Source of the DNA: Candidatus Riesia pediculicola
GTDB taxonomy: Bacteria; Pseudomonadota; Gammaproteobacteria; Enterobacterales; Enterobacteriaceae
NCBI RefSeq assembly: GCF_002073915.1
Contig: NZ_CP012841.1
Location: forward strand, 181,328-245,327
Direction of reading: 5' to 3'
Length of the DNA stretch: 64,000 bases
In this document: piece by piece, positions 27,935 to 40,272 of the stretch
How positions within the stretch are numbered: the first letter of the stretch is position 1
Layout: every line of letters starts with the position of its first letter
The notes under the pieces: generated by a model
What the model was told of the DNA's origin: nothing
Database searches by the model: none
Seen by the model: only the letters and a program-made list of their open reading frames with translations
Program-made: the position numbers and the translations under genes

Positions 27935-28711
27935 ATGATTTTTTTTTATTGGATTGCTATAAAAACAATATGGATAAAGGAAATCACTAGATTTTCTAGA
28001 ATTTGGATACAAACCTTACTTCCTCCAGTAATTACAACTTTGCTTTATTTTGTAATTTTCGGAAATTTAATAGGCAAAAGAATTGGAAATATGGAAGGAG
28101 TGAGTTATATTAAATTCATTTTTCCTGGATTGATCATGACATCTGTAATTACAAATTCTTATTCTAATGTATGTTCTTCTTTTTTTGGAGCTAAGTTTCA
28201 GAAAAGTATTGAAGAACTTCTGGTTTCTCCAATTCCAATAAATGTACTAATTCTTGGTTTTGTTGGAGGTGGAGTTTCTCGTGGTGTATTGGTTGCAGTT
28301 TTAATTATTTTATCCTCTGTTGTGTTTTTTCCTTTAGAAGTGCATTCTTGGTTTGTAATCTTTATTACAATACTTATGACTTCTACTTTATTTTCTTTAG
28401 CTGGACTGGTGAACGCCATTTTTGCTAAAACTTTTGATGACATTAGTATCATTCCAACCTTCATACTAACTCCATTAACTTATTTGGGAGGAGTTTTCTA
28501 TTCACTATCTCTTCTTCCAAGTAATTTCTGGAAAATTATCTCTAAAGTTAATCCAGTTGTATATATGATTGGAGGATTGCGGTATGGATTTTTAGGAATT
28601 GGAGGAGAACTTTCGTTAAACGTTACACTAATCATATTATTAATATTCACCTTAATTCTCTATTACGTCACATGGTATATCTTAAAAAGTGGAAAATTTC
28701 TAAAAGCTTAA
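27935..28711 (+). CDS. yadH: ABC transporter permease YadH
   Basis: Inner-membrane ABC-2 type permease partnering YadG. 258 residues (E. coli 256) with six hydrophobic segments. The stretches IWIQTLLPPVITTLLYFVIF, FDDISIIPTFILTPLTYLGG and NPVVYMIGGLRYGFLGI are nearly identical to E. coli. It starts 14 bases after yadG, with GAGGAAA upstream, so the pair is an operon. Its end is only 13 bases from the convergent folK stop. Confidence 0.96.
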   Translation: MIFFYWIAIKTIWIKEITRFSRIWIQTLLPPVITTLLYFVIFGNLIGKRIGNMEGVSYIKFIFPGLIMTSVITNSYSNVCSSFFGAKFQKSIEELLVSPIPINVLILGFVGGGVSRGVLVAVLIILSSVVFFPLEVHSWFVIFITILMTSTLFSLAGLVNAIFAKTFDDISIIPTFILTPLTYLGGVFYSLSLLPSNFWKIISKVNPVVYMIGGLRYGFLGIGGELSLNVTLIILLIFTLILYYVTWYILKSGKFLKA

Positions 28712-28724
28712 CAGGAGATCTGAT

Positions 28725-29228
28725 CTATAAAGGATTTTTTTTTAAAACCGAAAAAGACACCTTCTGACATTTGTTCATCATGTCTAATATAGACTGTCCA
28801 TCTGGAAATATTAGATTTGGATCCTCTTTATATATCATATATAGTAAAAAATATCTATTTTTTAACTCTGGATGAGGTATAACTAGATTTTTTTCTTTAA
28901 CCATCATATTTCCATATAATAGGATATCGAGATCTAATGTTCTAGAAGTCCATTTTTCTTTTGTTCTGGTTCTCCCTTGTTTGAATTCAATTTTTTGGAT
29001 ATAACTTAATAAAACTTTCGGGCTTAGTTGTGTTTTGATCGATACCACAGCATTTAAATAATCTGGTTGATTTGAGTTTCCAATTGGTTTAGTTCTATAG
29101 TAAGAGGAGACTGATATCAAATCAGTATCAGGAATATTTCTCATTGAGATTATTGATCTATCAGCTTGATAGATTGGATTATTTAGATTACTTCCAACAG
29201 AAATATATGCAATTTGAAGTTTTTTCAT
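28725..29228 (-). CDS. folK: HPPK, 6-hydroxymethyl-7,8-dihydropterin pyrophosphokinase
   Basis: Pyrophosphorylates the pterin precursor in folate synthesis. 167 residues (E. coli 159). AYISVGSNLNNP is at residues 8-19. The signature WTSRTLDLDILLYGNMMV is near residue 92, with the two catalytic aspartates in DLDILL. IPHPELKNRYFLLYMI follows. In E. coli folK follows pcnB and gluQ near dksA; those genes are missing and folK sits 140 bases from dksA. Confidence 0.95.
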   Translation of the reverse strand: MKKLQIAYISVGSNLNNPIYQADRSIISMRNIPDTDLISVSSYYRTKPIGNSNQPDYLNAVVSIKTQLSPKVLLSYIQKIEFKQGRTRTKEKWTSRTLDLDILLYGNMMVKEKNLVIPHPELKNRYFLLYMIYKEDPNLIFPDGQSILDMMNKCQKVSFSVLKKNPL

Positions 29229-29371
29229 TTGAGAATTTTTTATTTAGAAGTAATTTAATATTCTTTTACGTATTTTATAAAAAACCTTAGATTTATAAAA
29301 ACCTTATTAATTTTTTTAAAATCAAAATCAATCTAAAAATAAAATTTTTTGGAAGATTTTTGAAAATTTTT

Positions 29372-29743
29372 CTATTTTTGATGGTTTTTTATTTGTTTTT
29401 CTCTAATTTCGTCCATAGTCTTACATTCTATACAGAGATCTGCTATTGGATTAGCTTCTAACCTTCTCAATCCTATTTCTACTTTGCAGTTAACACAGTA
29501 TCCAAATTTTTTTAAATCAATCTTATGCAAAGTATGATCTATTTTTTCTATTAACTTTCTTTCTCGATCTCGATTTCTTAACTCTAAATTAAATTCCTCT
29601 TCTTGGACTGCTCTATCAATTGGATCAGGAAAGTTTTCAGATATATTTTGTATTTGAACAGTTTGTTGATTAGTTTTTTTATCTATTTTCTTTTTCCAAG
29701 TCTCCAAAATTTTTCGAAAATATTTTAACTGATTTTCATTCAT
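29372..29743 (-). CDS. dksA: RNA polymerase-binding factor DksA, N-terminally shortened
   Basis: Secondary-channel regulator of RNA polymerase acting with ppGpp. 123 residues against 151 in E. coli: the protein starts [19 protein letters not shown], equivalent to E. coli residue 31. AGGAG eight bases before this ATG, and tandem TGA codons 14 codons upstream, show the short start is real. The coiled-coil tip [14 protein letters not shown] keeps both functional aspartates, and the zinc finger (CVNCKVEIG...CIECK) is intact. The missing N-terminal segment packs against the core in E. coli. Confidence 0.93.
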   Translation of the reverse strand: MNENQLKYFRKILETWKKKIDKKTNQQTVQIQNISENFPDPIDRAVQEEEFNLELRNRDRERKLIEKIDHTLHKIDLKKFGYCVNCKVEIGLRRLEANPIADLCIECKTMDEIREKQIKNHQK

Positions 29744-29764
29744 GTAAAATCTCCTAATTTTTGT

Positions 29765-30065
29765 TAATATTTTTAGAAATCATCAATCCCTCTTGAAAAA
29801 ATTTATCTGCTTTCTTTACTATATAGTAACTGTTTCTTCTAGAACCTCGAAGATAAATCAATAATTTCGTATTTTAAATTAATTAAATCTTAAAAAAGAA
29901 ATTTAATAGAGAATCAAAAGTGTAGTTTGGCTCCTTCCTTCAAGTAAATGATAAATCTCTCTGTATTTCTTTATTTTTTAAAAAAAGACCATCGAACATC
30001 ATTTGATATAGAAATTCCTAAAAATTTAAATTCTTCTTTAACGAAGAAATCTTAAAAAATTTTTT
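29765..30065 (-). pseudogene. hemL: Probable hemL remnant (3' part)
   Basis: Upstream of dksA the minus strand carries fragments in order resembling the end of glutamate-1-semialdehyde aminomutase: FKFLGISISNDV (HemL GMFGIFFTDAESV), YREIYHLL and KEGAKLHF (HemL KRFFHMMLDEGVYL), LEETVTI and VKKADKFFQE (HemL MEDINNTIDAARRVFAKL). They lie in different frames with stops. In E. coli hemL lies beside clcA-erpA on this strand, which agrees. By-eye similarity, moderate at best. Confidence 0.4.
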
Positions 30066-30745
30066 GTTTTATTTCAACATTAATCAAATTATACTCACAA
30101 TTTTCTAAAAAGATTTTAAAAGAGATCTCATAAAATTTTTTTTAAAGTAGTAATACCGAATAGTATATATAAGAACGTTAGTCTTTTTTTCAAAAGAAGA
30201 TTGTTAGTAAGATAATGGATGTTATTGATCTTTTTTTTAAATAACTACTAAAAAATTTTTTAGAACTTAAATTATTTTATTTAAAATATTCGAAAGAAAG
30301 TTAATTAATTTTTTTAAATATAATTTTAAAACTATATTTTTTGGATTTATTTTGAAGTTATAAAGTTTTCTTTAAGGTTAGACTATTGAAATAGATGAAT
30401 AAATAAATTTTTTTCGAATAACAATTATTTGATTGATTATTCTAATTTGCTTATAATTAAATTCAATAATTTAAGAATTTTTTTTCAGAAATTACCTGAA
30501 AAATAGATGAGAATTTATAAAATTCATTTAAACGAATATCTTTTAATTGGTTTGTTTAAAGATATCTTTTCAACTAAATTTAAAGTCTAAAAAAATCTTA
30601 ATCGTGCAAACTCCATAAGGAATGCTTAAGAAGAAATTAATTTCTTTTAATCAAAAATTCTATAAAAAATTTTTTGATTTATAACTTTCTTTAAAAGAAT
30701 TTTATAAATTTACCAAAACACATTAGAAACCACTTGGTATTTTTT
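30066..30745. other. Spacer, unreadable
   Basis: About 680 very AT-rich bases before erpA, possibly the rest of a hemL remnant and lost clcA. No readable fragment or RNA gene was identified. Confidence 0.35.
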
Positions 30746-31093
30746 ATGAAAAAGAGACGTTCGAAATTGTGTATTACGAAAAATGCTGCTAAAGAAATAA
30801 AAAACCATATTAAATATTCGAATAAATCGAAATCGTTCTTTAGAATTTATATTGTAGGTGGAGGATGTAGCGGGCTAAAGTATAAATTCATCATTGGCAA
30901 AAAGAAAGATAAAGATGATATAGTCCTAAAGAAAAAAGGAATAAAATTAGTAATCGATCCAATTAGTTTTCAATATCTATCAGGAAGTACAATTGATTTT
31001 TCGGAAACAATAGAAAATTCTCAGTTTATCGTAAATAATCCAAATGCAAGTGTGACTTGCAATTGTGGTTCTTCTTTCAGGAAAAGTATTTGA
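30746..31093 (+). CDS. erpA: Iron-sulfur cluster insertion protein ErpA
   Basis: A-type carrier delivering Fe-S clusters to target apoproteins. The ATG at 30746 gives 115 residues (E. coli 114); a TTG at 30734 in frame is less likely. The three cluster-binding cysteines are present in GGGCSGLKY (near residue 41) and TCNCGSSF at the C-terminus (E. coli TCGCGSSF). Likely client in this window: SdhB, with three Fe-S clusters. Convergent with mtnN as in E. coli; yadS and btuF between them are gone. Confidence 0.95.
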   Translation: MKKRRSKLCITKNAAKEIKNHIKYSNKSKSFFRIYIVGGGCSGLKYKFIIGKKKDKDDIVLKKKGIKLVIDPISFQYLSGSTIDFSETIENSQFIVNNPNASVTCNCGSSFRKSI

Positions 31094-31101
31094 AGATCCT
31101 T

Positions 31102-31827
31102 TCAACTGAGATGAATTTTCGAAATTTGTTTTAGAAAATTGATTACAACTGAATTCAAATCGTTTATGGGTTTTAATAAAGCTTTTTTATTCTCATACAC
31201 TTCTTCTTTTGTGTTCGATTGATTGATTATATCTGAAATCGATCGAATAGAAACGAATGGTGTACTGAATAAATGACACACTTGAGCTATCGCTGCTCCC
31301 TCCATATCCACTCCAACTGCTTCTGGAAAAAAATTATGAAAGAAATCTGATTTTCTTTTCCCAAAAATAAAACGATCTCCACTACAAGTTGTTCCAATTA
31401 CGCAATTAAAATTGAGACTCTTTACAGAATCTTTTGCTGCTCTAATTAGATTGGTATCTGAATAAAAAAATTTTGGCAACTCTGGAACTTGACCTATCTC
31501 ATATCCAAAGCAACTTAAATCGAAATCGTAGTAACACGTTTTTTTTGATATAACCATATCTCCAATTTTCAATTCTTTCAGACCGCCCATGATACCGAAA
31601 TTCATAATTATATCTGGAGAAATTTTATTAATTAGCCAAGTAGTTGCCATTGAAGAAAAAACTTTTCCAATTCCAGAGATTAATAAAAAGAAGGAAACAT
31701 TTTTTATTTTTCCAAAATGTAGACGAATTTTACCCAGTCTAAGGATTGAACTTTTTTTAATATATTCTTCGAGATATGATATTTCTTCTTTCATAGAACA
31801 TATTATCGCGATTTTTAACTTGTTCAT
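31102..31827 (-). CDS. mtnN: 5'-methylthioadenosine/S-adenosylhomocysteine nucleosidase
   Basis: Removes adenine from the toxic by-products MTA and SAH. 241 residues (E. coli 232). IICSMKEEISYLEE near residue 9 carries the catalytic glutamate; INFGIMGGL-type segment (MNFGIMGGLKELKIGD) near 77; GVDMEGAAIAQVCH near 178 and RSISDIINQSN near 200 hold the purine-binding and catalytic residues. Retention suggests continuing SAM-dependent methylation. Confidence 0.95.
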   Translation of the reverse strand: MNKLKIAIICSMKEEISYLEEYIKKSSILRLGKIRLHFGKIKNVSFFLLISGIGKVFSSMATTWLINKISPDIIMNFGIMGGLKELKIGDMVISKKTCYYDFDLSCFGYEIGQVPELPKFFYSDTNLIRAAKDSVKSLNFNCVIGTTCSGDRFIFGKRKSDFFHNFFPEAVGVDMEGAAIAQVCHLFSTPFVSIRSISDIINQSNTKEEVYENKKALLKPINDLNSVVINFLKQISKIHLS

Positions 31828-34336
<2,509 letters not shown>

Positions 34337-34349
34337 AATTGGAACAAAT

Positions 34350-35660
34350 ATGAGCAAGATTGTCAAAGTTATTGGAAGAGAGATCATAGATTCAAGGGGG
34401 AATCCAACAGTGGAAGCAGAAGTTCATACGAAAAATAATTTTGGTATAGCCTCTGTTCCTTCCGGTGCTTCAAAAGGAAGTAGAGAAGCTCTAGAACTAA
34501 GAGATTTAGATAAAAATAGATTTTTAGGGATGGGGGTTCTAAAAGCTATTCATAATATAAACTACGATATATCTCAATCCTTGATAGGATTAGATGTTTT
34601 TGATCAAAGTCTGATTGATGATACCATGATTCATTTGGATGGAACTGAAAATAAATCTAAACTCGGATCAAACTCTATTTTAGCAGTTTCTTTAGCTTCT
34701 ATGAAAGTAGCAGCTTTAGAAGAAAAAATTCCCCTTTATCAATATGTTTCGAAGCTATTTAATCATTCTGAAAAATTTTCGATACCTTTACCTATGATTA
34801 ATATCTTAAATGGAGGAAAGCATGCTGACAATAATATTGATATTCAAGAATTCATGATTCAGCCAATTGGTGCAAGAAATTTTAAAGAGGCAATTCGAAT
34901 TAGCACAGAAATATTTCATTCTCTTAAAAAGATTTTAAAGAAACGGGGTCTTAATAGTAACGTTGGAGATGAAGGGGGATACTCTCCGAATCTACCATCA
35001 AATGAATCCGCTCTATCAATTATTGTAGAAGCTATAGAATTAGCTGAATATTCTCTTGGTGAAGACGTGGTTCTCGCAATAGATTGCGCTGCTTCAGAAT
35101 TCTACAACAAAGAAAATAAAAAATACGAATTGAAGGGTGATCAAAAATCTTTTAGTTCTACAGAATGGACAGAAAATCTAAAGAATATGTCTTTGAGATA
35201 TCAAATCAAATCCATTGAGGATGGATTGTATGAATTAGATGAAAAAGGATTTATTCATCAAACTAAAGTTTTGGGAAGTTTTGTTCAATTGGTCGGAGAT
35301 GATTTGTTTGTAACTAATGATAAAATATTAAGACATCATATCAAAAAAAAGATTGCAAATTCTATTTTAATTAAATTAAATCAAATAGGAACTGTGAGTG
35401 AAACTATGAAAGTTATTCAGACCGCTCAAAATTTTGGATATTCTACTATCATCTCCCATAGATCTGGTGAAACGGAAGATACAACGATTTCTGATCTTGC
35501 AGTAGGAACAGTCTCTGGACAAATCAAATCTGGATCAGTTTGTCGTTCTGAGAGAGTTTCAAAATATAACAGAATAATACGAATTGAAGAAGAGCTCAAA
35601 AATGAATTTCGATTTGGTCCTTCGTATGGTTTGATTAAAAAATCGATACGAGAATTTTAA
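34350..35660 (+). CDS. eno: Enolase
   Basis: Converts 2-phosphoglycerate to phosphoenolpyruvate. 436 residues (E. coli 432). Starts [20 protein letters not shown]. Metal-binding residues are in AIDCAAS (about 246) and IEDGL (about 290), with DDLFVTN (about 318); the catalytic lysine is in [14 protein letters not shown] near residue 345, and [12 protein letters not shown] follows. Together with fbaA, pgk and gpmA in this window it makes a nearly complete lower glycolysis. Confidence 0.98.
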   Translation: MSKIVKVIGREIIDSRGNPTVEAEVHTKNNFGIASVPSGASKGSREALELRDLDKNRFLGMGVLKAIHNINYDISQSLIGLDVFDQSLIDDTMIHLDGTENKSKLGSNSILAVSLASMKVAALEEKIPLYQYVSKLFNHSEKFSIPLPMINILNGGKHADNNIDIQEFMIQPIGARNFKEAIRISTEIFHSLKKILKKRGLNSNVGDEGGYSPNLPSNESALSIIVEAIELAEYSLGEDVVLAIDCAASEFYNKENKKYELKGDQKSFSSTEWTENLKNMSLRYQIKSIEDGLYELDEKGFIHQTKVLGSFVQLVGDDLFVTNDKILRHHIKKKIANSILIKLNQIGTVSETMKVIQTAQNFGYSTIISHRSGETEDTTISDLAVGTVSGQIKSGSVCRSERVSKYNRIIRIEEELKNEFRFGPSYGLIKKSIREF

Positions 35661-35836
35661 TTGAATTGACAAAAAAGAGAATCTACATTGGGATTATTAA
35701 CGATAAAAATTAATGCATCAAAAATCGAAATTATTTTTTTTGAGATTTTCTAGAGAGATGTATTTTTATCTTCATATTTTATAACTTAAGTCTTTCTGAA
35801 AGACTTTAATTTTTAAATGATATATCTGTTAGATAA

Positions 35837-36613
35837 CTAAAAAAGATCTCTCATTTTTCTTATTCTTGAAAAAATCTTATATTTTTCTTTTTTTGTTTCA
35901 TATTTTTTATCTTTTATATCGTATATTTTAGGAGAATTCTTTACAATTTCATCATCACATCTCAGAAAAATATTAATTTTTTTTTCAATGGATAGAGTTG
36001 AGGGAACAGTAGGTAATAGTATTGAAGTTTTCTTTCGAGAAATATCAAGATATTGATTAATATATTTATCTTTTGGTAGCAAAGTACTTGCAAAACTCAA
36101 ATTTTTAACAGTATATTCGTGTGCACAACAGATCAGTGTATCTGAAGGAAGAGATTCGATTAGAAGAATTGACTGATACATCTGGTAAGACGTACCTTCA
36201 AAAATTTTTCCACAACCTCCAGAAAAAAATGTATCTCCACAAAAAAGATAAGGTTTTTGATAATACAATAGATGTCCTTTTGTATGTCCAGGAGCATGAA
36301 ATACTTTAAAAGAAAAAAAAGAGAATTCAACACGATTTATTTTTTCTGTAATGAAGAATGTTACTTCTTTTGAAAGAACTTCCTTTGGAGCAAAAACATC
36401 GACTCTTGGATATTTTCTCTTGATATTTAATATTCCGCCAGTATGATCGTAATGATGATGCGTTATAAGAATTGCAGTTGGAAAGAAACCTTTCTTTTCT
36501 AAGAAATTGAGAACTTTTTCAGACTGTCCTGGATCAACAATTACGCAAACTTTATGATGTTCTAATATCCAAATGTAATTGTCTATGAAAGAACGAACAA
36601 AGAATAATTTCAT
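35837..36613 (-). CDS. gloB: Hydroxyacylglutathione hydrolase (glyoxalase II)
   Basis: Hydrolyses S-lactoylglutathione in methylglyoxal detoxification. 258 residues (E. coli 251). The metallo-beta-lactamase fold motifs are present: ITHHHYDHTGG near residue 51, HAPGHTKGHLLYY near 109, LFCGDTFFSGGCGK near 127, and CAHEYTVKNLSFA near 163. Order gloB-rnhA-dnaQ-tRNA-Asp matches E. coli. The C-terminal tail is more basic and diverged than in E. coli. Confidence 0.94.
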   Translation of the reverse strand: MKLFFVRSFIDNYIWILEHHKVCVIVDPGQSEKVLNFLEKKGFFPTAILITHHHYDHTGGILNIKRKYPRVDVFAPKEVLSKEVTFFITEKINRVEFSFFSFKVFHAPGHTKGHLLYYQKPYLFCGDTFFSGGCGKIFEGTSYQMYQSILLIESLPSDTLICCAHEYTVKNLSFASTLLPKDKYINQYLDISRKKTSILLPTVPSTLSIEKKINIFLRCDDEIVKNSPKIYDIKDKKYETKKEKYKIFSRIRKMRDLF

Positions 36614-36749
36614 TTCTATCTTCTAAAATAAAATTAGATTATTTAATGAATTTTTTTTATTTTAGATGAAGTAAAAAAAAATACAATACTTAGAAATTTC
36701 TCATCCTAGAAACAATTGTTCAAATTTTTTAGAATATATTTTTAAAATA

Positions 36750-37250
36750 TTAGAGTTTATTTTTTTCTAAATATATTTCTAAATACTTCTGATCTTCTTG
36801 AGAAGGATTGTTTGCTGCATTTTTCGCAAGCTTATCACAAAACGTATTTTCTAGATGACCAGAATGACCTTTTATTAAGTTCCATTTAATTTTATGTTTT
36901 TTGATAATTTTATTCATTCTTATCCATAGATCAATATTTGAAACAGGCAATCCATTACTGCGTTTCCAATTTTTTTTTTTCCATAAATATATCCATTTAG
37001 TTCCTCCTTGACATACATAGTTGCTGTCAGTTGTTACAATGACGTTACAAGAATATCTCAAAGATTCTAAACCAACGATTACTCCGATCAATTCCATTCT
37101 ATTATTAGTCGTAAGAAAATATCCTTTACTTAATATCTTTTCATACTTATAATACCTAAGTATTGTTCCGTATCCACCTGGTCCTGGATTCCTAAGACAA
37201 GAACCATCAGAAAATATTTGAACTTCTTTTTTTATAATTTTTAAATTCAT
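36750..37250 (-). CDS. rnhA: Ribonuclease HI
   Basis: Degrades RNA in RNA-DNA hybrids. The open frame extends to 37346, into dnaQ, but the ATG at 37250 (MNLKIIKKEVQIFSDGSC) corresponds to the E. coli start and gives 166 residues (E. coli 155). The catalytic acidic residues are in FSDGSC, NNRMELIG, TTDSNYV and CDKLAKNAA. WIYLWKKKNWKRSNG is the basic protrusion handle. Divergent from dnaQ with 35 bases between the starts, so the two promoters overlap the opposing genes or the spacer. Confidence 0.96.
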   Translation of the reverse strand: MNLKIIKKEVQIFSDGSCLRNPGPGGYGTILRYYKYEKILSKGYFLTTNNRMELIGVIVGLESLRYSCNVIVTTDSNYVCQGGTKWIYLWKKKNWKRSNGLPVSNIDLWIRMNKIIKKHKIKWNLIKGHSGHLENTFCDKLAKNAANNPSQEDQKYLEIYLEKNKL

Positions 37251-37285
37251 TAATTTATTTAGATCCTGGTTCAGAAAAATATGAA

Positions 37286-38035
37286 ATGAATGTGCAAACT
37301 GAAAGAAAAATAATTCTTGATACAGAAACCACTGGAATGAGTTCATCTGGACATCCTTATGAAGGACATAATATCATCGAAATTGGTGCTGTAGAAATGA
37401 TTAACAGAGAGTTAACTGGAAACTTATTTCACGTCTATATCAATCCCAAAAGGTCGGTTGATCCAAAAGCATTTGAAATACACAAAATAAGTGACAATTT
37501 TCTAAAAGATAAACCCACTTTTTCTGAAATAGTCGATGACTTCGTTGATTTTATCCGAAATTCAGAACTAATTATCCATAATGCATCTTTCGATGTTGGT
37601 TTTATCAATCACGAATTATCTAGGATAGAATACAGTTTTTGCTCAATCAAGAAAATATGCAGGATAACAGACACTTTGAAAATAGCTAGAAGTCTTTTTC
37701 CTGGAAAGAAAAATAGCTTGGATGCGTTATGTGATAGATATCATATAGATAGATCAAAAAGAAGTGTACATAGCGCAATTCTAGATGCAAAGATTTTATC
37801 AGAAATATATAAATTGATGACTGGAGGACAAATTTCATTCAATTTTGATCATGATTTAGAAAAAAAAGAAAATTTTTTAAATCAATATTATTTTCAGAGA
37901 AAAAGAAAAAGAACAAGAGAAAGTCTTGTGATATATGCTAATTCAAAGGAGCAATATTGTCATGAATTTATTTTAAATACTATTGAAAAAAAAATTGGAA
38001 AAAAAACTTTATGGAGAAAAAATAAAAATTTTTAA
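37286..38035 (+). CDS. dnaQ: DNA polymerase III epsilon subunit (3'-5' proofreading exonuclease)
   Basis: Proofreading subunit of the replicative polymerase core. 249 residues (E. coli 243). The DEDDh exonuclease motifs are present: Exo I ILDTETTGM (residues 10-18), Exo II HNASFDVGF near 98, and Exo III with HSAILDAKIL near 162. The clamp-binding motif QISFNF near residue 187 corresponds to E. coli QTSMAF. The C-terminal alpha-binding tail is basic and diverged. Retained proofreading is notable in a genome otherwise drifting to AT. Confidence 0.96.
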   Translation: MNVQTERKIILDTETTGMSSSGHPYEGHNIIEIGAVEMINRELTGNLFHVYINPKRSVDPKAFEIHKISDNFLKDKPTFSEIVDDFVDFIRNSELIIHNASFDVGFINHELSRIEYSFCSIKKICRITDTLKIARSLFPGKKNSLDALCDRYHIDRSKRSVHSAILDAKILSEIYKLMTGGQISFNFDHDLEKKENFLNQYYFQRKRKRTRESLVIYANSKEQYCHEFILNTIEKKIGKKTLWRKNKNF

Positions 38036-38081
38036 AACTTTTGTGATTTCTATAGATCTGAAAAAGACTTTGTATAATATT

Positions 38082-38154
38082 GGTGCGGTAGTTCAGTGGT
38101 TAGAATATCGGCCTGTCACGCCGGAGGTCACGGGTTCAAGTCCCGTCCGCACCG
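38082..38154 (+). tRNA. aspV: tRNA-Asp (GUC)
   Basis: Full cloverleaf: acceptor GGTGCGG/CCGCACC with discriminator G, anticodon GTC at 38115-38117, T-arm GGGTTCAAGTCCC. Close to E. coli tRNA-Asp, and directly downstream of dnaQ as aspV is in E. coli. CCA is not encoded. Confidence 0.98.
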
Positions 38155-38268
38155 AATGGATTCTTCTTTTCAATGAATTGAAACAATTGTTTAACTGAAA
38201 GAACAATATCTTAGATACTTTGCATTCTTAATCATTCCTCATCTTAACAGAACGTTCAAAAGTCAAAA

Positions 38269-40272
38269 ATGACTAATGACAGAACTTTTGCTAAAGCGAT
38301 ACGTTTTCTATGTGTGGATGCCATACAAAAAGCAAATTCTGGACATCCCGGAACTCCTATGGGAATGGCTGATATTGCAGCTGTTCTTTGGAAGAATTAT
38401 TTAAATCATAATCCATCCGATCCTAATTGGATTAACAGAGATAGATTCGTATTATCAAACGGTCATGGCTCTATGCTGTTGTATAGTTTATTGCATCTGA
38501 CTGGATATGATTTATCTATCGAAGAAATAAAAAAATTTCGTCAATTTCAATCTCAAACTCCAGGTCATCCAGAATACGGGTCCACTCTAGGAGTGGAGAC
38601 AACTACAGGACCTTTAGGACAGGGATTAGCTAATGCTGTTGGATTTGCAATGGCAGAAAAGATTCTTTCAAAAGAGTTCAATAGACCTAAATATCCTGTT
38701 ATCGATCATTACACTTATGTTTTTGTGGGTGATGGATGTATGATGGAAGGCATTTCTCATGAAGTTTGTTCGTTAGCTGGAACTTGGGAACTAGGAAAGT
38801 TGATTGTTTTTTACGATAGTAATGGAATTTCGATAGATGGTAAGGTGGAGCAATGGTTTACAGACGATACTGCTCTTCGATTTTCTTCCTATAAATGGCA
38901 TGTTATTGATAATATTGATGGACATAACATCGAACAAATCAAATCTTCTATTGATCAAGCTAAAAAAATTAAAAATCAACCCTCTTTATTAATTTGCAGA
39001 ACTGTTATTGGCTATGGATCCCCGATGTCAGGATCAGAAAAAATCCATGGTTCTCCAATTGGAAAGAGATCTATAACTGAAATGAGAAGAAGATTGAATT
39101 GGAGATATGGAGAATTTGAAATACCCTCAAAATTGTATAAGTCTTTAGATGCAAAGATTAGAGGCAACAAAATACAAAAAAAATGGTCCAATATGCTCTG
39201 CTCTTATAAAGAGCAGTTTCCAAAACTTTTTAAAGAATTAACTAGAAGAATTCAAAAAAAGTTACCGAAAGACTGGAAAAAAAGAACAGATGCGTTCATA
39301 GAATCGCTTCAAAAAAATCCTAAAGATATTTCTGGTAGACACGCTTCGAAAAAGACTTTAGAACTTCTTTATGATCTATTACCAGAACTCCTAGGAGGAT
39401 CCGCTGATTTAACGCCAAGCAACTTATCTAAATCTTCTTTAGCTAGATCGATTGATTGTAAATTTTCTGGAAATTATGTTCATTACGGAGCTAGGGAGTT
39501 TGGTATGTCAGCTATTATAAATGGAATCGCTATCTATGGAGGTTTTATACCATATGGAGCTACTTTTCTTACTTTTGTAGAGTATGCTAGAAATGCAGTA
39601 AGAATGGCTGCTCTGATGAAGATAAGGAGTATATTCGTTTATACACATGACTCTATTGGAGTAGGAGAAGATGGTCCTACTCATCAACCGATAGAGCAGT
39701 TAAATCATCTTAGAACAACACCAAATATAAGTGTATGGCGACCTTGTGATCAAGTAGAATCAGCAGTATCTTGGAAATTGGCTGTAGAAAGAAAAAATAA
39801 ACCAAGCGCTCTGATATTTTCTAGACAAACTCTTTTTCAGGAATATAGAGATAACGAACGGGTTTTAGAAATATCTAAAGGAGCATATATACTAAAGAAA
39901 AATAGTAACGATCCAGAATTGATTTTTATTGCGACTGGATCCGAGGTAAGACTGGCTATGGAATCATATTATATTCTGGACAAAGAAGGATACAAACTAA
40001 GAGTAGTTTCTATGCCATCTTCCGATGTTTTCGATCAACAAAGACTCTCTTATCGAAGAGAGATTTTATCTTCCAATATTTTTCATCATAAGATAGCTAT
40101 CGAGGCTGGAAATACTAATTTTTGGCACAAATATGTTGGAGAAAGGGGTTTGGTTATTGGGATTGATTCCTTTGGATGTTCTGCTTCGGGAGATATCCTA
40201 TTTGAGAAGATGGGGTTCACAGCTGCTAAAATCGTTGAAAAGGTAAAACGTATTTTAAAAAATAACGATTAA
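38269..40272 (+). CDS. tktA: Transketolase
   Basis: Thiamine-diphosphate enzyme of the non-oxidative pentose phosphate pathway, supplying erythrose 4-phosphate and ribose 5-phosphate. 667 residues (E. coli 663). AIQKANSGHPGTPMGMADIA is near residue 18. The ThDP motif GDGCMMEGISHEVCSLAG starts near 154, and the pyrimidine domain has REFGMSAI near 410 and YTHDSIGVGEDGPTHQP near 467. The C-terminal domain is complete. E. coli epd, between tktA and pgk, is absent. Confidence 0.97.
   Translation: MTNDRTFAKAIRFLCVDAIQKANSGHPGTPMGMADIAAVLWKNYLNHNPSDPNWINRDRFVLSNGHGSMLLYSLLHLTGYDLSIEEIKKFRQFQSQTPGHPEYGSTLGVETTTGPLGQGLANAVGFAMAEKILSKEFNRPKYPVIDHYTYVFVGDGCMMEGISHEVCSLAGTWELGKLIVFYDSNGISIDGKVEQWFTDDTALRFSSYKWHVIDNIDGHNIEQIKSSIDQAKKIKNQPSLLICRTVIGYGSPMSGSEKIHGSPIGKRSITEMRRRLNWRYGEFEIPSKLYKSLDAKIRGNKIQKKWSNMLCSYKEQFPKLFKELTRRIQKKLPKDWKKRTDAFIESLQKNPKDISGRHASKKTLELLYDLLPELLGGSADLTPSNLSKSSLARSIDCKFSGNYVHYGAREFGMSAIINGIAIYGGFIPYGATFLTFVEYARNAVRMAALMKIRSIFVYTHDSIGVGEDGPTHQPIEQLNHLRTTPNISVWRPCDQVESAVSWKLAVERKNKPSALIFSRQTLFQEYRDNERVLEISKGAYILKKNSNDPELIFIATGSEVRLAMESYYILDKEGYKLRVVSMPSSDVFDQQRLSYRREILSSNIFHHKIAIEAGNTNFWHKYVGERGLVIGIDSFGCSASGDILFEKMGFTAAKIVEKVKRILKNND

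Noticed and set aside
38073-38078. TATAAT just before tRNA-Asp as a promoter
   Set aside because: It ends three bases before the tRNA, so transcription would begin inside the gene; no fitting -35 box.
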